From: Amycolatopsis solani
Lineage (GTDB): Bacteria; Actinomycetota; Actinomycetes; Mycobacteriales; Pseudonocardiaceae
Assembly: GCF_033441515.1 (NCBI RefSeq)
Contig: NZ_JAWQJT010000001.1
Coordinates: 2,108,001 to 2,172,000 of the forward strand
DNA: 64,000 nucleotides
Direction: 5' to 3'
A model generated the notes under the pieces. It was given only the letters and a program-made list of their open reading frames with translations, did no database searches and was not told where the DNA came from. Shown here one piece after another: positions 15,975-24,470 of the stretch. Made by a program: the position numbers and the translations under genes. Within the stretch, counting starts at the first letter, position 1. Every line of letters begins with the position of its first letter.

Positions 15975-16937
15975 ATGACCGGGAACGACGGGCACGAAGA
16001 CCTCCGCGGTACGCGTGTGGGGATCGCCGACGTGCGGCGGTTGGAAGACGCGGTCGCGGAGTTGCGCGCGCTGGACTACCGCTACGGCGGCGGCGCCTGC
16101 CGGGCGGCCGTCGAGTCGCGGCTGCCGGCCGCGGTCGCGCTGCTGGACGGCGTGGCGAAGACCGTGGTGCAGGCGCGGCTGTGCACCGCGGTCGCCGATC
16201 TCTACAACCTCGCCGGCTGGACGAACTTCGACCAGGACCGCCCGGCCGCCGCGCTGGCCGCGTTCGCGCGGGCGCTGGAGCTCGCCGGGCGGGCGGAGAA
16301 CGACGACCTCCAGGCCAACATCCACTACCGCACCGGACGGCTGCACCTGCACTACGGCGCCGTCGACGCGGCGCTGACGGAGTTCGAGCGGGGCCGGGAC
16401 GCGGCGCTGCTGGCGCATTCGAAGCTGGCGCAGGCGATCCTGTCGGCCAACCAGGCCTGGGCCTACGCCAAGAAGGCCGACGTCAGCGGCGCGCTGACCT
16501 ACCTGCGCCGCGCCCGCGAGGAGTTCGCGGAAGCCGCGGACCGCGAACCCTCGCCGTGGGCGGAGTTCTTCGGGCCCATCGACCTGGCGGCGATGGCCGG
16601 CACGGTGCACGCGGAACTGGCGCAGGTGGTCGACATCCGGCACGGCCGGGACGGGATCCCCGCGCTCACCGAGGCGATCGCCGGGTACGGCCGCGGGATG
16701 ACCCGCAGCCGGTCGCTGACCCTGATCTGGCTGGCCACGGTGCACGCGCTGGAAGGCGACCTCGACGTCGCCTCGGCCGTCGGCGAGGAGGCGATCGAGC
16801 TGGCGGCGGCGCTGCGGTCGCCGCGGACCCGGCAGCGGCTGCACTCGCTGTCTTCGGCGGCCCGGCGGTTTTCCGGCAATGCGGACGCCCAGGATATCGC
16901 CGACCGCGTCGACGCTCTCCGGCATTCCGGACAATAA
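15975..16937 (+). CDS. TPR-repeat regulatory-type protein lacking an HTH domain
   Basis: The product is 320 residues from ATG 15975, with GGAGGG five bases upstream. ATG 15924, overlapping the previous stop, is an in-frame alternative adding 17 residues. It opens with a segment (DVRRLEDAVAELRALDYRYGGGACRAAV) that in actinomycetes usually follows an XRE-type helix-turn-helix in TPR-containing regulators. Here no HTH precedes it. The rest is a helical TPR array, e.g. ALAAFARALELAGRAE and ALTYLRRAREEFAEAAD. A protein-protein interaction role is inferred. The nearest downstream gene is a secreted S53 peptidase. Confidence 0.7.
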   Translation: MTGNDGHEDLRGTRVGIADVRRLEDAVAELRALDYRYGGGACRAAVESRLPAAVALLDGVAKTVVQARLCTAVADLYNLAGWTNFDQDRPAAALAAFARALELAGRAENDDLQANIHYRTGRLHLHYGAVDAALTEFERGRDAALLAHSKLAQAILSANQAWAYAKKADVSGALTYLRRAREEFAEAADREPSPWAEFFGPIDLAAMAGTVHAELAQVVDIRHGRDGIPALTEAIAGYGRGMTRSRSLTLIWLATVHALEGDLDVASAVGEEAIELAAALRSPRTRQRLHSLSSAARRFSGNADAQDIADRVDALRHSGQ

Positions 16938-17077
16938 TCGAATGGTAAACAAATCGCAAAGTTGAAAGGCAGCCAAAAGTAGGTTCCTGATCCCGATAAC
17001 GACTTCTTATGCTTCTCGGCAACCTGCGGCGAGCATTCCGCGCAGGCCCGGTCCCCACCGCCGAGAGGAAATTCCCC

Positions 17078-18727
17078 ATGCGCTTGCGCAAGCTCGTCGC
17101 GGCCGCTGTGCCGTTGCCTGCGTTGCTCGGCCTCGCCGTGGCCGTCCCGGCCGCCGCGGCGTCGGAACCCCTGGTCACGCTGGCCGACAACGCCGCTCCG
17201 CTCGTCGACAGCGTCCGCACCGGCGACCTCGCCGCCGACCGGCCGATCACCGCGGCGCTCTCGCTGAAACTGCACGACCAGCAGGTGCTGGAAAAGTTCC
17301 TCGCCGACGTGCAAAACCCCGCTTCGCCGCAATACCACCGGTTTCTGACCCCGGCGCAGTTCACCGCCAGGTTCGGGCCGACGCAGGCCGACGTCGACCG
17401 GGCCGTCTCATTCCTCGGGAAAGCGGGTGCCACCGGGATCGAGGTTTCCGGTAACCGGCAGGCCGTCACGTTCACCGGTTCGGCGGCGCAGCTCGAATCG
17501 GCGTTCCGCACCCGGATCGGGACCTACCACGACCGGGTCTCCGGTCGCGACTTCTTCGCCAACGACGCCGCACCGGCCGTCCCCGCCGGCGTCTCGGACG
17601 TCGTGGCCGGCGTCGTCGGCCTCGACGACCACGCGGTGCGCACCCACTCGTCGAAGGCCGCCGTCCAGCCCAACGTCGTCAAGGCCGTGACACCGCCGGT
17701 GCTCAAGACCGCTTACGGCACCAGCGGTCTCTCGGCGACCGGCAGCGGCGTCAAGGTCGGGTTCGTCGAGTTCGACGGCTACCAGAAGTCCAACATCAGC
17801 AAGTACGACAGCACCTACGGCCTTTCGGCGGGCTCGGTCACCACCGTGCCGGTCAGCGGCGCGAACTACGACTCGTCGCCGGGCGACGGCCAGATCGAGG
17901 TCGAGCTCGACATCGAGGTCGTCCACGCGCTGGCCGCCGCGGCCAGTGACTACGTCTACGAAGCCCCGAACTCCAGCGCGGGCGAGCTCGCGATGTACCA
18001 GAAGATCGCGTCGGACCACACGGTCAACGTCGTCTCGATCTCCTGGGGCGCCTGCGAATCCGCCGAAGGTTCGAGCGCGGCGAAGAGCGTCAGCAACGCG
18101 ATCGCGACCGGCACCGCGGAAGGCATCTCGTACTTCGCGGCGGCGGGCGACGACGGCACGACCGACTGCTACCGCCAGACCGGTTCGACCGCGAAGGCGG
18201 TGGACTTCCCGGCGTCGAGCCCGAACGTCACCGGTGTCGGCGGCACGCAGCTGACGGTCACGTCGTCGAACGCCTACAGCAGCGAAAAGGCCTGGAACGA
18301 CGGCGCTTCGAACGGCTCGACCGGCGGCGGCATCTCGACCGTCTTCGCGGCACCGTCGTGGCAGTCCTCGCAGAGCACGACGAACCGCAAGGTCCCGGAC
18401 GTCTCGGCGGACGCGGCGAGCGGCTCGGGCTACTACATCTACACGGCGGGCGCGTGGGAAACGGTCTGGGGCACCTCGGGTGCGGCCCCGCTGTGGGCGG
18501 CCTTCGCGACGCTGCAGAACCAGGTCCACGGCGGCGGCCTCGGCAACCTGAACCCGAAGTTCTACTCGATCGGCAACGGGTCTTCGTACGCCACCGGCTT
18601 CCACGACGTGACGACGGGCAACAACACCCTCCACGGCACGACCGGCTTCACCGCCGGGACGGGCTACGACCAGGTGACGGGCTGGGGCTCCTTCAAGGGC
18701 ACCGGGCTGTCGGGCCTGATCGGCTGA
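17078..18727 (+). CDS. Secreted S53 (sedolisin/kumamolisin-type) serine-carboxyl peptidase
   Basis: The product is 549 residues from ATG 17078, with GAGAGGAA seven bases upstream. A signal peptide (about 1-27, ending PAAAASE) precedes a pro-kumamolisin activation domain (about 30-180; SPQYHRFLTPAQF). The catalytic domain has the Glu-Asp pair in EVELD (E274, D278), the oxyanion Asp in AAGDDGTTDC (D358) and the nucleophile Ser in WGTSGAAP (S467). C-terminal calcium ligands are HDVTTGNN and GTGYDQVTGWG. Family members are acid-active endopeptidases that self-process. The gene is followed by a large palindromic repeat. Confidence 0.93.
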   Translation: MRLRKLVAAAVPLPALLGLAVAVPAAAASEPLVTLADNAAPLVDSVRTGDLAADRPITAALSLKLHDQQVLEKFLADVQNPASPQYHRFLTPAQFTARFGPTQADVDRAVSFLGKAGATGIEVSGNRQAVTFTGSAAQLESAFRTRIGTYHDRVSGRDFFANDAAPAVPAGVSDVVAGVVGLDDHAVRTHSSKAAVQPNVVKAVTPPVLKTAYGTSGLSATGSGVKVGFVEFDGYQKSNISKYDSTYGLSAGSVTTVPVSGANYDSSPGDGQIEVELDIEVVHALAAAASDYVYEAPNSSAGELAMYQKIASDHTVNVVSISWGACESAEGSSAAKSVSNAIATGTAEGISYFAAAGDDGTTDCYRQTGSTAKAVDFPASSPNVTGVGGTQLTVTSSNAYSSEKAWNDGASNGSTGGGISTVFAAPSWQSSQSTTNRKVPDVSADAASGSGYYIYTAGAWETVWGTSGAAPLWAAFATLQNQVHGGGLGNLNPKFYSIGNGSSYATGFHDVTTGNNTLHGTTGFTAGTGYDQVTGWGSFKGTGLSGLIG

Positions 18728-18736
18728 CCTCGCCCA

Positions 18737-18823
18737 AGCGCCCCAAGGCGGCCTTCGGTGCGCCAGACGCACCGAAGGCCGCCTTGGGTGCGTCAGACGC
18801 AACCAAGGCCGCCTTGGGGCGCT
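18737..18823. terminator. Three-arm palindromic repeat downstream of the S53 peptidase
   Basis: A 19-bp outer arm (18737-18755) is perfectly complementary to 18805-18823. Independently, 18742-18762 pairs perfectly with 18768-18788 over 21 bp around a CCAGA loop. A third copy of the AAGGCCGCCTTGG module and a repeat of TCAGACGCA follow. The two foldings are mutually exclusive. It probably terminates transcription of the peptidase gene. Confidence 0.65.
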
Positions 18824-18855
18824 CCGGTGATCGGCATTCGGGGGATTTTCTTCGC

Positions 18856-18868
18856 AACGCTAAGCGTT
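18856..18868. promoter_or_regulatory. Palindromic operator candidate before the decarboxylase gene
   Basis: AACGCT-A-AGCGTT (18856-18868) is a perfect 6+1+6 palindrome ending 11 bases before the ATG of the TPP enzyme. Its position is typical of a TetR- or GntR-type repressor site, but no regulator gene is adjacent. Confidence 0.45.
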
Positions 18869-18879
18869 AACCTGGTGGC

Positions 18880-20466
18880 ATGATCAAGCGCACGGTGCTG
18901 GACGCCACCAGGGAACTGCTCCGCGAACTGGGCCTCACGACGGTGTTCGGCAACCCCGGCACCACCGAGGTCCCCTTCCTCACCGACTGGCCGGACGACT
19001 TCGACTACGTCCTCGGCCTGCAGGAGTCCGCCGTCGTGGCGATGGCCGACGCCTACGCGCAGGCCACCCGCCAGGCGGTGCTGGTCAACCTGCACTCCGC
19101 GGGCGGGGTCGGGCACGGGCTCGGCAGCCTCTTCAACGCCTACCGCAACCGGACGCCGCTGATCATCGTCGCGGGTCAGCAGACGCGGAACCTGTTGCCG
19201 CACGACCCCTTCCTCGGCGCGATGGAAGCCCCGGAGTTCCCGAAGCCGTACGTCAAGTGGTCGATCGAGCCCGCCACCGCCGAGGACGTCCCGGCCGCGC
19301 TGGCCCGCGCCTACCACGTCGCCACGCAGGCGCCGTCCGGTCCGGTCTTCGTGTCCGTCCCGGCCGACGACTGGACCGCCACCACCGAGCGGCCCGTCAT
19401 CAGCCGTCCCCGCATCCGCGGGTTCGCGCCCGACCCCGAAGCGATCGACGAGCTGGTCGCCGCGCTCGAGGCGAGCGAACGGCCGGCCATCGTCGTCGGG
19501 GGAGCCGTCGACCAGGACGCCGCCGTCGTCGAGACCGTCGCGCTCGCCGAACGGCTCAACGCCGGCGTGTACGTCGCGCCGATGTCGTTCCGGTGCTCGT
19601 TCCCCGAAGACCACCCGCTGTTCCAGGGCTTCCTCGACCCCGAACGCGGTGCCGTCTCGGACAAGCTCGCGGGGCACGACCTCGTCCTGGTGCTCGGCGC
19701 GCCGGCGTTCACCTACCACGTCGACCGCGGCCGCGGCGAAGCTCCGCTGCCCCCGCTGTTCATCCTCAGCGACGACGAGCAGATCCTCGCGCGCGCCTTC
19801 GAAGGCACCGGCGTCCGCGCGACGCCGAAGCTGGGCATCCGCGCGCTGCTGAACGTCGTCGACCGGAGTTCGCGGCCCGCACCGGCGCCGCTGGAGCGTC
19901 CCGCGAAGCCCGGCGACGAGAAGCTCACCGCCGAATACGTCTACTCGACGCTGGCGGAGCTGCTGCCGGACAACGCGCTCGTCGTCGAGGAAACGCCGAG
20001 CCACCGCGGCATCCTGCACGACCACCTGCCGATCACGGCGACGGACACGGGCTTCCTGACGATGGCCAGCGGCACGCTCGGCTACGGCGTCCCGGGCGCG
20101 GTCGGCGCGGCGCTCGCCCGCCCGGACCGCGCGGTCGTCGGCGTCGTCGGCGACGGCTCCAGCATGTACGGCATCCAGGCACTGTGGACGGCCGCGCGCC
20201 AGGAGCTCCCGGTGACGATCCTGATCATGGACAACACGGAGTACGCGGCGGTCCGCATCCTCGGCGAGACGATCGGCGGCGCGAAGCTCCCCGGCACGGA
20301 GCTGGGCGGCATCGACTTCGCGGCACTGGCGGCGAGCATGGGCTGCCACGGCGTGACGATCGCCGAACCGTCCGGCCTGGTCCCCGGCTTGACGGCGGCA
20401 CTGGCCGACCCGCGCCCGACCCTGGTGCACGTCAAGGTGGCCCCGTCCGCCCGGACGCTGTACTGA
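18880..20466 (+). CDS. mdlC: Benzoylformate decarboxylase-type ThDP enzyme
   Basis: The product is 528 residues with the three-domain ThDP decarboxylase fold. FGNPGTTE is at 23-30 and the catalytic Glu in LQE is at 49. NLHSAGGVGHG is at 70-80 and contains the His equivalent to benzoylformate decarboxylase His70. GAPAFTYH near 275 matches the His281 region. The ThDP/Mg motif is GDGSS...DNTEYA near 425-450. This combination fits benzoylformate decarboxylase (2-oxo-arylacetate to aldehyde plus CO2) better than acetolactate synthase. The residue matching Ser26 of the Pseudomonas enzyme is Thr, so substrate range may differ. An operator-like palindrome precedes it. Confidence 0.8.
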   Translation: MIKRTVLDATRELLRELGLTTVFGNPGTTEVPFLTDWPDDFDYVLGLQESAVVAMADAYAQATRQAVLVNLHSAGGVGHGLGSLFNAYRNRTPLIIVAGQQTRNLLPHDPFLGAMEAPEFPKPYVKWSIEPATAEDVPAALARAYHVATQAPSGPVFVSVPADDWTATTERPVISRPRIRGFAPDPEAIDELVAALEASERPAIVVGGAVDQDAAVVETVALAERLNAGVYVAPMSFRCSFPEDHPLFQGFLDPERGAVSDKLAGHDLVLVLGAPAFTYHVDRGRGEAPLPPLFILSDDEQILARAFEGTGVRATPKLGIRALLNVVDRSSRPAPAPLERPAKPGDEKLTAEYVYSTLAELLPDNALVVEETPSHRGILHDHLPITATDTGFLTMASGTLGYGVPGAVGAALARPDRAVVGVVGDGSSMYGIQALWTAARQELPVTILIMDNTEYAAVRILGETIGGAKLPGTELGGIDFAALAASMGCHGVTIAEPSGLVPGLTAALADPRPTLVHVKVAPSARTLY

Positions 20467-20467
20467 C

Positions 20468-20932
20468 TTGTCGACAACCGAAGAGCTGGAAGCGGCGGTG
20501 GCCCTGCTGCCCGGGTGTCGGGTCACCGAATTCAGCCGGACGCTGAACATGGCCATCGTCGGCTTCCGGCGCGAGGACGTCGAAAAGCGGCTCCACGCGC
20601 AGTGCCCGTTCCGCGTGACGCACCGCGACCGGATCCTGTTCGGCTCGGTCGACATGCACTACCGGGACACCGGGGACGCGGACACGGCGTTCGACGAGTA
20701 CCGGACGAAGTACGACCGCTTCGCCCGGCAGCTGACCGGGATGGCCGCGGACCACCCGTGCTTCGTCGAGTCCGCGACCCTCGGCCGCCTGGGGATGTTG
20801 ACGCTGGAGCTCAGCGGGCCCCTCGTGGTCGAGGTGTTCCCGGCGTGCGCGGGCGAAAGCGTCGAGCAGTGGCGGCTGTTCGACCGGCACACCGACCACC
20901 ACGTCGTCTTCCCGGACTCCGCGGACCGCTAG
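20468..20932 (+). CDS. Hypothetical protein coupled to the decarboxylase
   Basis: The product is 154 residues if it starts at TTG 20468, one base after the decarboxylase stop; GTG 20498 is an alternative and neither has a strong ribosome-binding site. The sequence is soluble, with HRDRILFGSVDMHYRDTGDADTAFDEY in the middle and WRLFDRHTDHHVVF at the end. I recognise no family. Tight spacing implies cotranscription with the ThDP enzyme. Its TAG stop is directly followed by the convergent binding-protein stop (TAGCTAG junction), with no intergenic base. Confidence 0.6.
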   Translation: MSTTEELEAAVALLPGCRVTEFSRTLNMAIVGFRREDVEKRLHAQCPFRVTHRDRILFGSVDMHYRDTGDADTAFDEYRTKYDRFARQLTGMAADHPCFVESATLGRLGMLTLELSGPLVVEVFPACAGESVEQWRLFDRHTDHHVVFPDSADR

Positions 20933-21877
20933 CTAGCGCACCACCATCGCCGAGACGTCCACCGGATTGGTCAAGACGCCCGTCTTCAGCAGCAGGTCCG
21001 GGACCCGCTGCAGCTGCTGAGCGTCCAAAGTGGACTTGAGTGTCAGCAGTCCAGTGCGCGCCGCCGTGGCCGCGTCGATCTTCGCGTACTTCACCATGAG
21101 CGGCTCGATCTTCTTGCGGTCCGCCACCGCGTCCCGCGTCGCCGCCGCCATGGCGCGCTGGAACGCCGCCACCGCGCGCGGGGACGCCGACGTGAACGAA
21201 CCCAGTGCGCCGTAACCCGCGGTCGGGAAGTCCACTGTGGACCCCGTGCCGGTGTCGGCCACCAGCACCGCACCCGCTGCCTGCGAAGCCTGCGTGATGT
21301 ACGGCTCGGTCAGGAAGCCCGCGTCGACGTCGCCGTTCTTCAACGCCGCCACCGTGTTCGGCAGGGGCAGCGGGACCCACTTGACGCCCGCGGCGTCGAC
21401 GTGGTTGTCGGCCAGCACGGACTTCGTCAGCGTGTCCGCGATCGTGTTGGGTGCCGAGATGCCGATCCGCTTGCCCGCCAGGTCCGCCACCGAACGGATG
21501 CCGGACGCGGGCAGCGCCACCACGCCCGTCGAGCGCGGGCCGGCCGACGACGCGTCCGCCACCAGCCGGATGTCCGCCGTTCCCTTGCTGCGCGCCACGA
21601 AGAACGGCGTGTAGCTCGAGTACGCGATGTCGGCTTCGCCGCTGACCAGCTTCGTCAGCGACGCCTGCCCGGTCGCGGCCTCGGTCGTCGAGACGTCCAG
21701 GCCTTCGCGCTCGAAGTACCCGCCGTCCTTCGCCAGCCAGAACGGCGCGGTGTCGATGGTCGACATCATCGACACCCGCAGCTTTTCCCGGGCGTTGGAC
21801 GGCGGCGAGGCGCCGTCCAACGCCGAACAACCCGCCAGCAGCAAAGCCAGCAGTCCGGCCAGTACGGCCCTCGCCAT
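20933..21877 (-). CDS. SsuA/NMT1-type substrate-binding lipoprotein (last gene of ABC operon)
   Basis: The product is 314 residues with a lipobox LLLAGC (Cys at about 17). The mature protein has the type II binding fold: LRVSMMSTIDTAPFWLAKDGGYFEREGLDV near 34, GEADIAYSSYTPFF near 80, LAGKRIGISAPNT near 135 and VDAGFLTEPYITQA near 185. It is clearly paralogous to the protein at 24471-25493 across its full length. It lies 19 bases downstream of the ATPase gene. The ligand is unknown: nitrate, sulfonate, taurine, pyrimidine-precursor and aromatic-sulfonate transporters all use this fold. Confidence 0.88.
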   Translation of the reverse strand: MARAVLAGLLALLLAGCSALDGASPPSNAREKLRVSMMSTIDTAPFWLAKDGGYFEREGLDVSTTEAATGQASLTKLVSGEADIAYSSYTPFFVARSKGTADIRLVADASSAGPRSTGVVALPASGIRSVADLAGKRIGISAPNTIADTLTKSVLADNHVDAAGVKWVPLPLPNTVAALKNGDVDAGFLTEPYITQASQAAGAVLVADTGTGSTVDFPTAGYGALGSFTSASPRAVAAFQRAMAAATRDAVADRKKIEPLMVKYAKIDAATAARTGLLTLKSTLDAQQLQRVPDLLLKTGVLTNPVDVSAMVVR

Positions 21878-21896
21878 GATCCCCCCAGTGGTGGTG

Positions 21897-22757
21897 TCAG
21901 CTCCCGGTCTTGGTCTCCGTCACGTCCGTAGCCCGCTCGGCCAGGTCCCACTCCGCGGCGTCCGACGCGGCCGTGACGGCTTCCGCCGGAGTTCCGCCGT
22001 GCAGCAGCCGGGCCACTTCGCCGCGCAGCGTCACGAATTCCGCGGACTCGCGCGTGGTGATCTGGTCGCGCTCGGCGGGCAGGCCGACCGGCAGGTCCGC
22101 CACGATCGACGCCGGCGACTTCGACAGCACCAGCACCCGGTCGGACAGGTAGACGCTTTCGTCGATGTCGTGCGTGACGACGAGGATCGTGCTGCCCTGC
22201 TCGCGCTGCACGCGCCGGGTCAGGTCCTCGAGCTCGAACCGGGTCTGCGCGTCGACCGACGCGAACGGCTCGTCCATCAGCAGCAACGCCGGACGGCTGG
22301 CCAGCGCGCGGGCGATCGACACCCGCTGCTGCATGCCGCCGGAGAGCTGCCACGGGTACTTCCCGCCGACCGCCGCCAGGCCGACGTGCTCCAGCGCCTC
22401 GGCCGCCCGCTTCCGCCGCTCGGCCCGCGAAATCGGGCGCCAGCGCAGCGGGAACTCGACGTTCTTCTGCACCGAAAGCCACGGGAACAGCGAACGGCTG
22501 TAGTCCTGGAACACGACGGCGAGGTCGTCCGGCACGCCGTCGACGCGGTCGCCGTGCAGGCTGACGGTGCCCTCGGTGGGCGGAGTCAGCCCGGCGATGC
22601 AGCGCAGCAGCGTCGACTTCCCGCAGCCCGACGGGCCGACGATGCTGGCCAGCTGCCCGGCCTCGACGGTGAACGACAGCTGGTTCACCGCGGTGTGCGC
22701 CTTGGCACCGGTGCCGTACCGGTGACTGAGGCCGGAAACTTCGAGCATGGTGGACAT
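21897..22757 (-). CDS. ABC importer ATPase (SsuB/TauB type)
   Basis: The product is 286 residues from ATG 22757 (MSTMLEVSGLSHRYG); a longer frame upstream is not family-like. Walker A is GPSGCGKST at 41-49, the Q-loop is VVFQDYSRSLFPW near 88, the signature is LSGGMQQRVSIARAL near 140, and Walker B is LLLMDEPFASVD near 163 with the H-loop in THDIDE. The C-terminal 80 residues are longer than usual for SsuB. It lies between the permease genes and the second binding protein and is the only ATPase in the operon. Confidence 0.9.
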   Translation of the reverse strand: MSTMLEVSGLSHRYGTGAKAHTAVNQLSFTVEAGQLASIVGPSGCGKSTLLRCIAGLTPPTEGTVSLHGDRVDGVPDDLAVVFQDYSRSLFPWLSVQKNVEFPLRWRPISRAERRKRAAEALEHVGLAAVGGKYPWQLSGGMQQRVSIARALASRPALLLMDEPFASVDAQTRFELEDLTRRVQREQGSTILVVTHDIDESVYLSDRVLVLSKSPASIVADLPVGLPAERDQITTRESAEFVTLRGEVARLLHGGTPAEAVTAASDAAEWDLAERATDVTETKTGS

Positions 22758-22777
22758 GGGGAGAGGCCTTTCGAGCG

Positions 22778-23611
22778 TCAGTCGCGGCCGAGTCGGGTCG
22801 GCTGCCACCTGAGCACCCGCCGTTCCGCGACCAGGAAGATCGTGTTGAAGACGTAGCCGAGGATGCCCAGCAGCACCAGCCAGGACCACATGATGGGGAA
22901 GTCGAAGTCCTGCTGGGCGTTCAGCAGCGACCGGCCGATCCCGTTGTAGGCGCCGACCAGTTCGGACACGACCATCAGCAGCAGCGAGATCGACAGGCTG
23001 ACCCGCAGGCCGGCGAAGATCTTCGGGGCCGCCGCCGGCAGGACGACCAGGCCGACCCAGTACCGGCGGGGCGTGCGGAACGACCGCGACGTCTCCACCT
23101 TCACCTGGTCGACCGAGCGGACGCCGTCGACCGCGTTGAGCAGCACCGGCCACACCGCGCCGAAGATGATCGACCCGATCTGCATGCCCGAGCTCAGCCC
23201 GAACAGCACCGCGAACACCGGGATCAGCGTGGGCGGCGGGATCGAACGGAAGAACGCGAACAGCGGGCCGAGGTAGTCCATCGCCGTGGCGGACCGGCCG
23301 ACGAGCACGCCGACCACGACACCGACGACGGCGGCCAGTCCCCAGCCGCCGAGCATCCGGCCGAGGCTGGGGAGCACGTTGTCGAACACCGCGTCGGTGA
23401 GGAAGAGGTGCGACGCGGGGCCGGTGAACCACAACTTCGCGGCGGCGACCGCGATCTCCGTCGGCGGCGGGAAGAACTTGCTGCCGCCGGCCCGGGCGGC
23501 GAACTCCCAGAGCACCACGAGGATCGCGAAGAGCAGCCAGTTGCGGACGACGGCGGCGGCGCCGCGGGCGGCCCGGCGGCCCACCCGGCCGGAAAGAGTT
23601 GCCGCGGTCAC
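22778..23611 (-). CDS. ABC importer permease 1 (SsuC/TauC type)
   Basis: The product is 277 residues with about six membrane helices. GTG 23611 overlaps the stop of the preceding permease gene by four bases (GTGA). The EAA-loop region reads VDQVKVETSRSFRTPRRYWVGLVVLPAAAPKIFAGLRVSLSISLLLMV near 170-215, the contact site for the ATPase. A cytoplasmic N-terminus rich in Arg precedes the first helix. It differs considerably from the other permease, so the transporter probably has a heterodimeric membrane part. Confidence 0.88.
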   Translation of the reverse strand: MTAATLSGRVGRRAARGAAAVVRNWLLFAILVVLWEFAARAGGSKFFPPPTEIAVAAAKLWFTGPASHLFLTDAVFDNVLPSLGRMLGGWGLAAVVGVVVGVLVGRSATAMDYLGPLFAFFRSIPPPTLIPVFAVLFGLSSGMQIGSIIFGAVWPVLLNAVDGVRSVDQVKVETSRSFRTPRRYWVGLVVLPAAAPKIFAGLRVSLSISLLLMVVSELVGAYNGIGRSLLNAQQDFDFPIMWSWLVLLGILGYVFNTIFLVAERRVLRWQPTRLGRD

Positions 23612-24378
23612 GCGATCGCCTCCCGGTCGACGCTGCTCCAGCGGAAGAACCGCTTGCCCAGTTGTTCGAGCCCCTCGTTGATGAGGTAGCCCAGCACCCC
23701 GGCGACCACGGTACCGGCCAGCACCAGGTCGAACCGGGCCGCGCCGCTGCTGGCGATCAGGATGAAGCTGCCGAGCCCGACCTGGGAGCCGGCCAGGAAC
23801 TCCACGCTCACGACGGCGATCAGCGAAATGGTCGCCGACAGCCGGACGCCGGTGAAGACGAACGGCGCGGTCTGCGGCAGCGCGACCGAAGTCAGGATGC
23901 GGAACCGGCTGGTCCCGCACGCCCGCGCGGTCTCCATCAGCACCGGGTCGATCTCGCCCATGCCGTAGATGGTGTTGAACATGATCGGCCACAGCGACGC
24001 GTACACCGCGAGGGTGATCTTCGCGTCGGGGCCGGACCCGATCACCAGCAGCACCAGCGGGACGAGCGCGGTGACCGGGATCGGGCGGAGGAATTCGACG
24101 ATCGCGGCGGTGGCGGTGCGCAGCACCGGGATGCTGCCGAGCAGCAGACCGGCGGGTACGCCGATGGCGATGGCGATCGCGATGGCGATCAGCCAGGCCA
24201 GCATCGTCGCGATGATGTCGCGGATGAATTCGGGGTCGCCCAGCAGGTCGCCGACGGTGACCAGGACGACGCTCGGCGGCGGGGTGAACGTCTTGCTGAC
24301 CAGATCGACCTGGACGACGACCTCCCAGAACAGGAGGAAGCCGACCAGGCCGGCCAGGCCGCGGAGCAGCTTTTTCAC
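23608..24378 (-). CDS. ABC importer permease 2 (SsuC/TauC type)
   Basis: The product is 256 residues from GTG 24378, with about six membrane helices including an unusual all-aliphatic segment (WLIAIAIAIAIG near 62). The EAA-loop is PVLMETARACGTSRFRILTSVALPQTAPFVFTGVRLSATISL near 145-186. It lies 92 bases downstream of the first binding-protein gene, with a hairpin in the gap, and overlaps the next permease gene. Together with permease 1 it forms the likely membrane channel. Confidence 0.88.
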   Translation of the reverse strand: MKKLLRGLAGLVGFLLFWEVVVQVDLVSKTFTPPPSVVLVTVGDLLGDPEFIRDIIATMLAWLIAIAIAIAIGVPAGLLLGSIPVLRTATAAIVEFLRPIPVTALVPLVLLVIGSGPDAKITLAVYASLWPIMFNTIYGMGEIDPVLMETARACGTSRFRILTSVALPQTAPFVFTGVRLSATISLIAVVSVEFLAGSQVGLGSFILIASSGAARFDLVLAGTVVAGVLGYLINEGLEQLGKRFFRWSSVDREAIA

Positions 24379-24399
24379 GTGAGGGCCTTATTTTGGTGG

Positions 24400-24452
24400 G
24401 GCCGGCGCAACGGACCGCCAGGTGCGATCCCGTGGTGACCTTCGCGCCGGCC
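24400..24452 (-). promoter_or_regulatory. Hairpin between binding-protein and permease genes
   Basis: GGCCGGCGC (24400-24408) pairs perfectly with GCGCCGGCC (24444-24452) around a 35-base loop. It lies just after the binding-protein stop. Such hairpins commonly protect the upstream message or partly attenuate, giving excess binding protein. That function is inferred. Confidence 0.45.
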
Positions 24453-24470
24453 GACGGCGGAACAAGGCTC

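Noticed and set aside
18880..20466. Acetolactate synthase annotation for the ThDP enzyme
   Set aside because: The HSA motif with the two catalytic His positions and FGNPGTTE fit benzoylformate decarboxylase, and no regulatory subunit gene follows.
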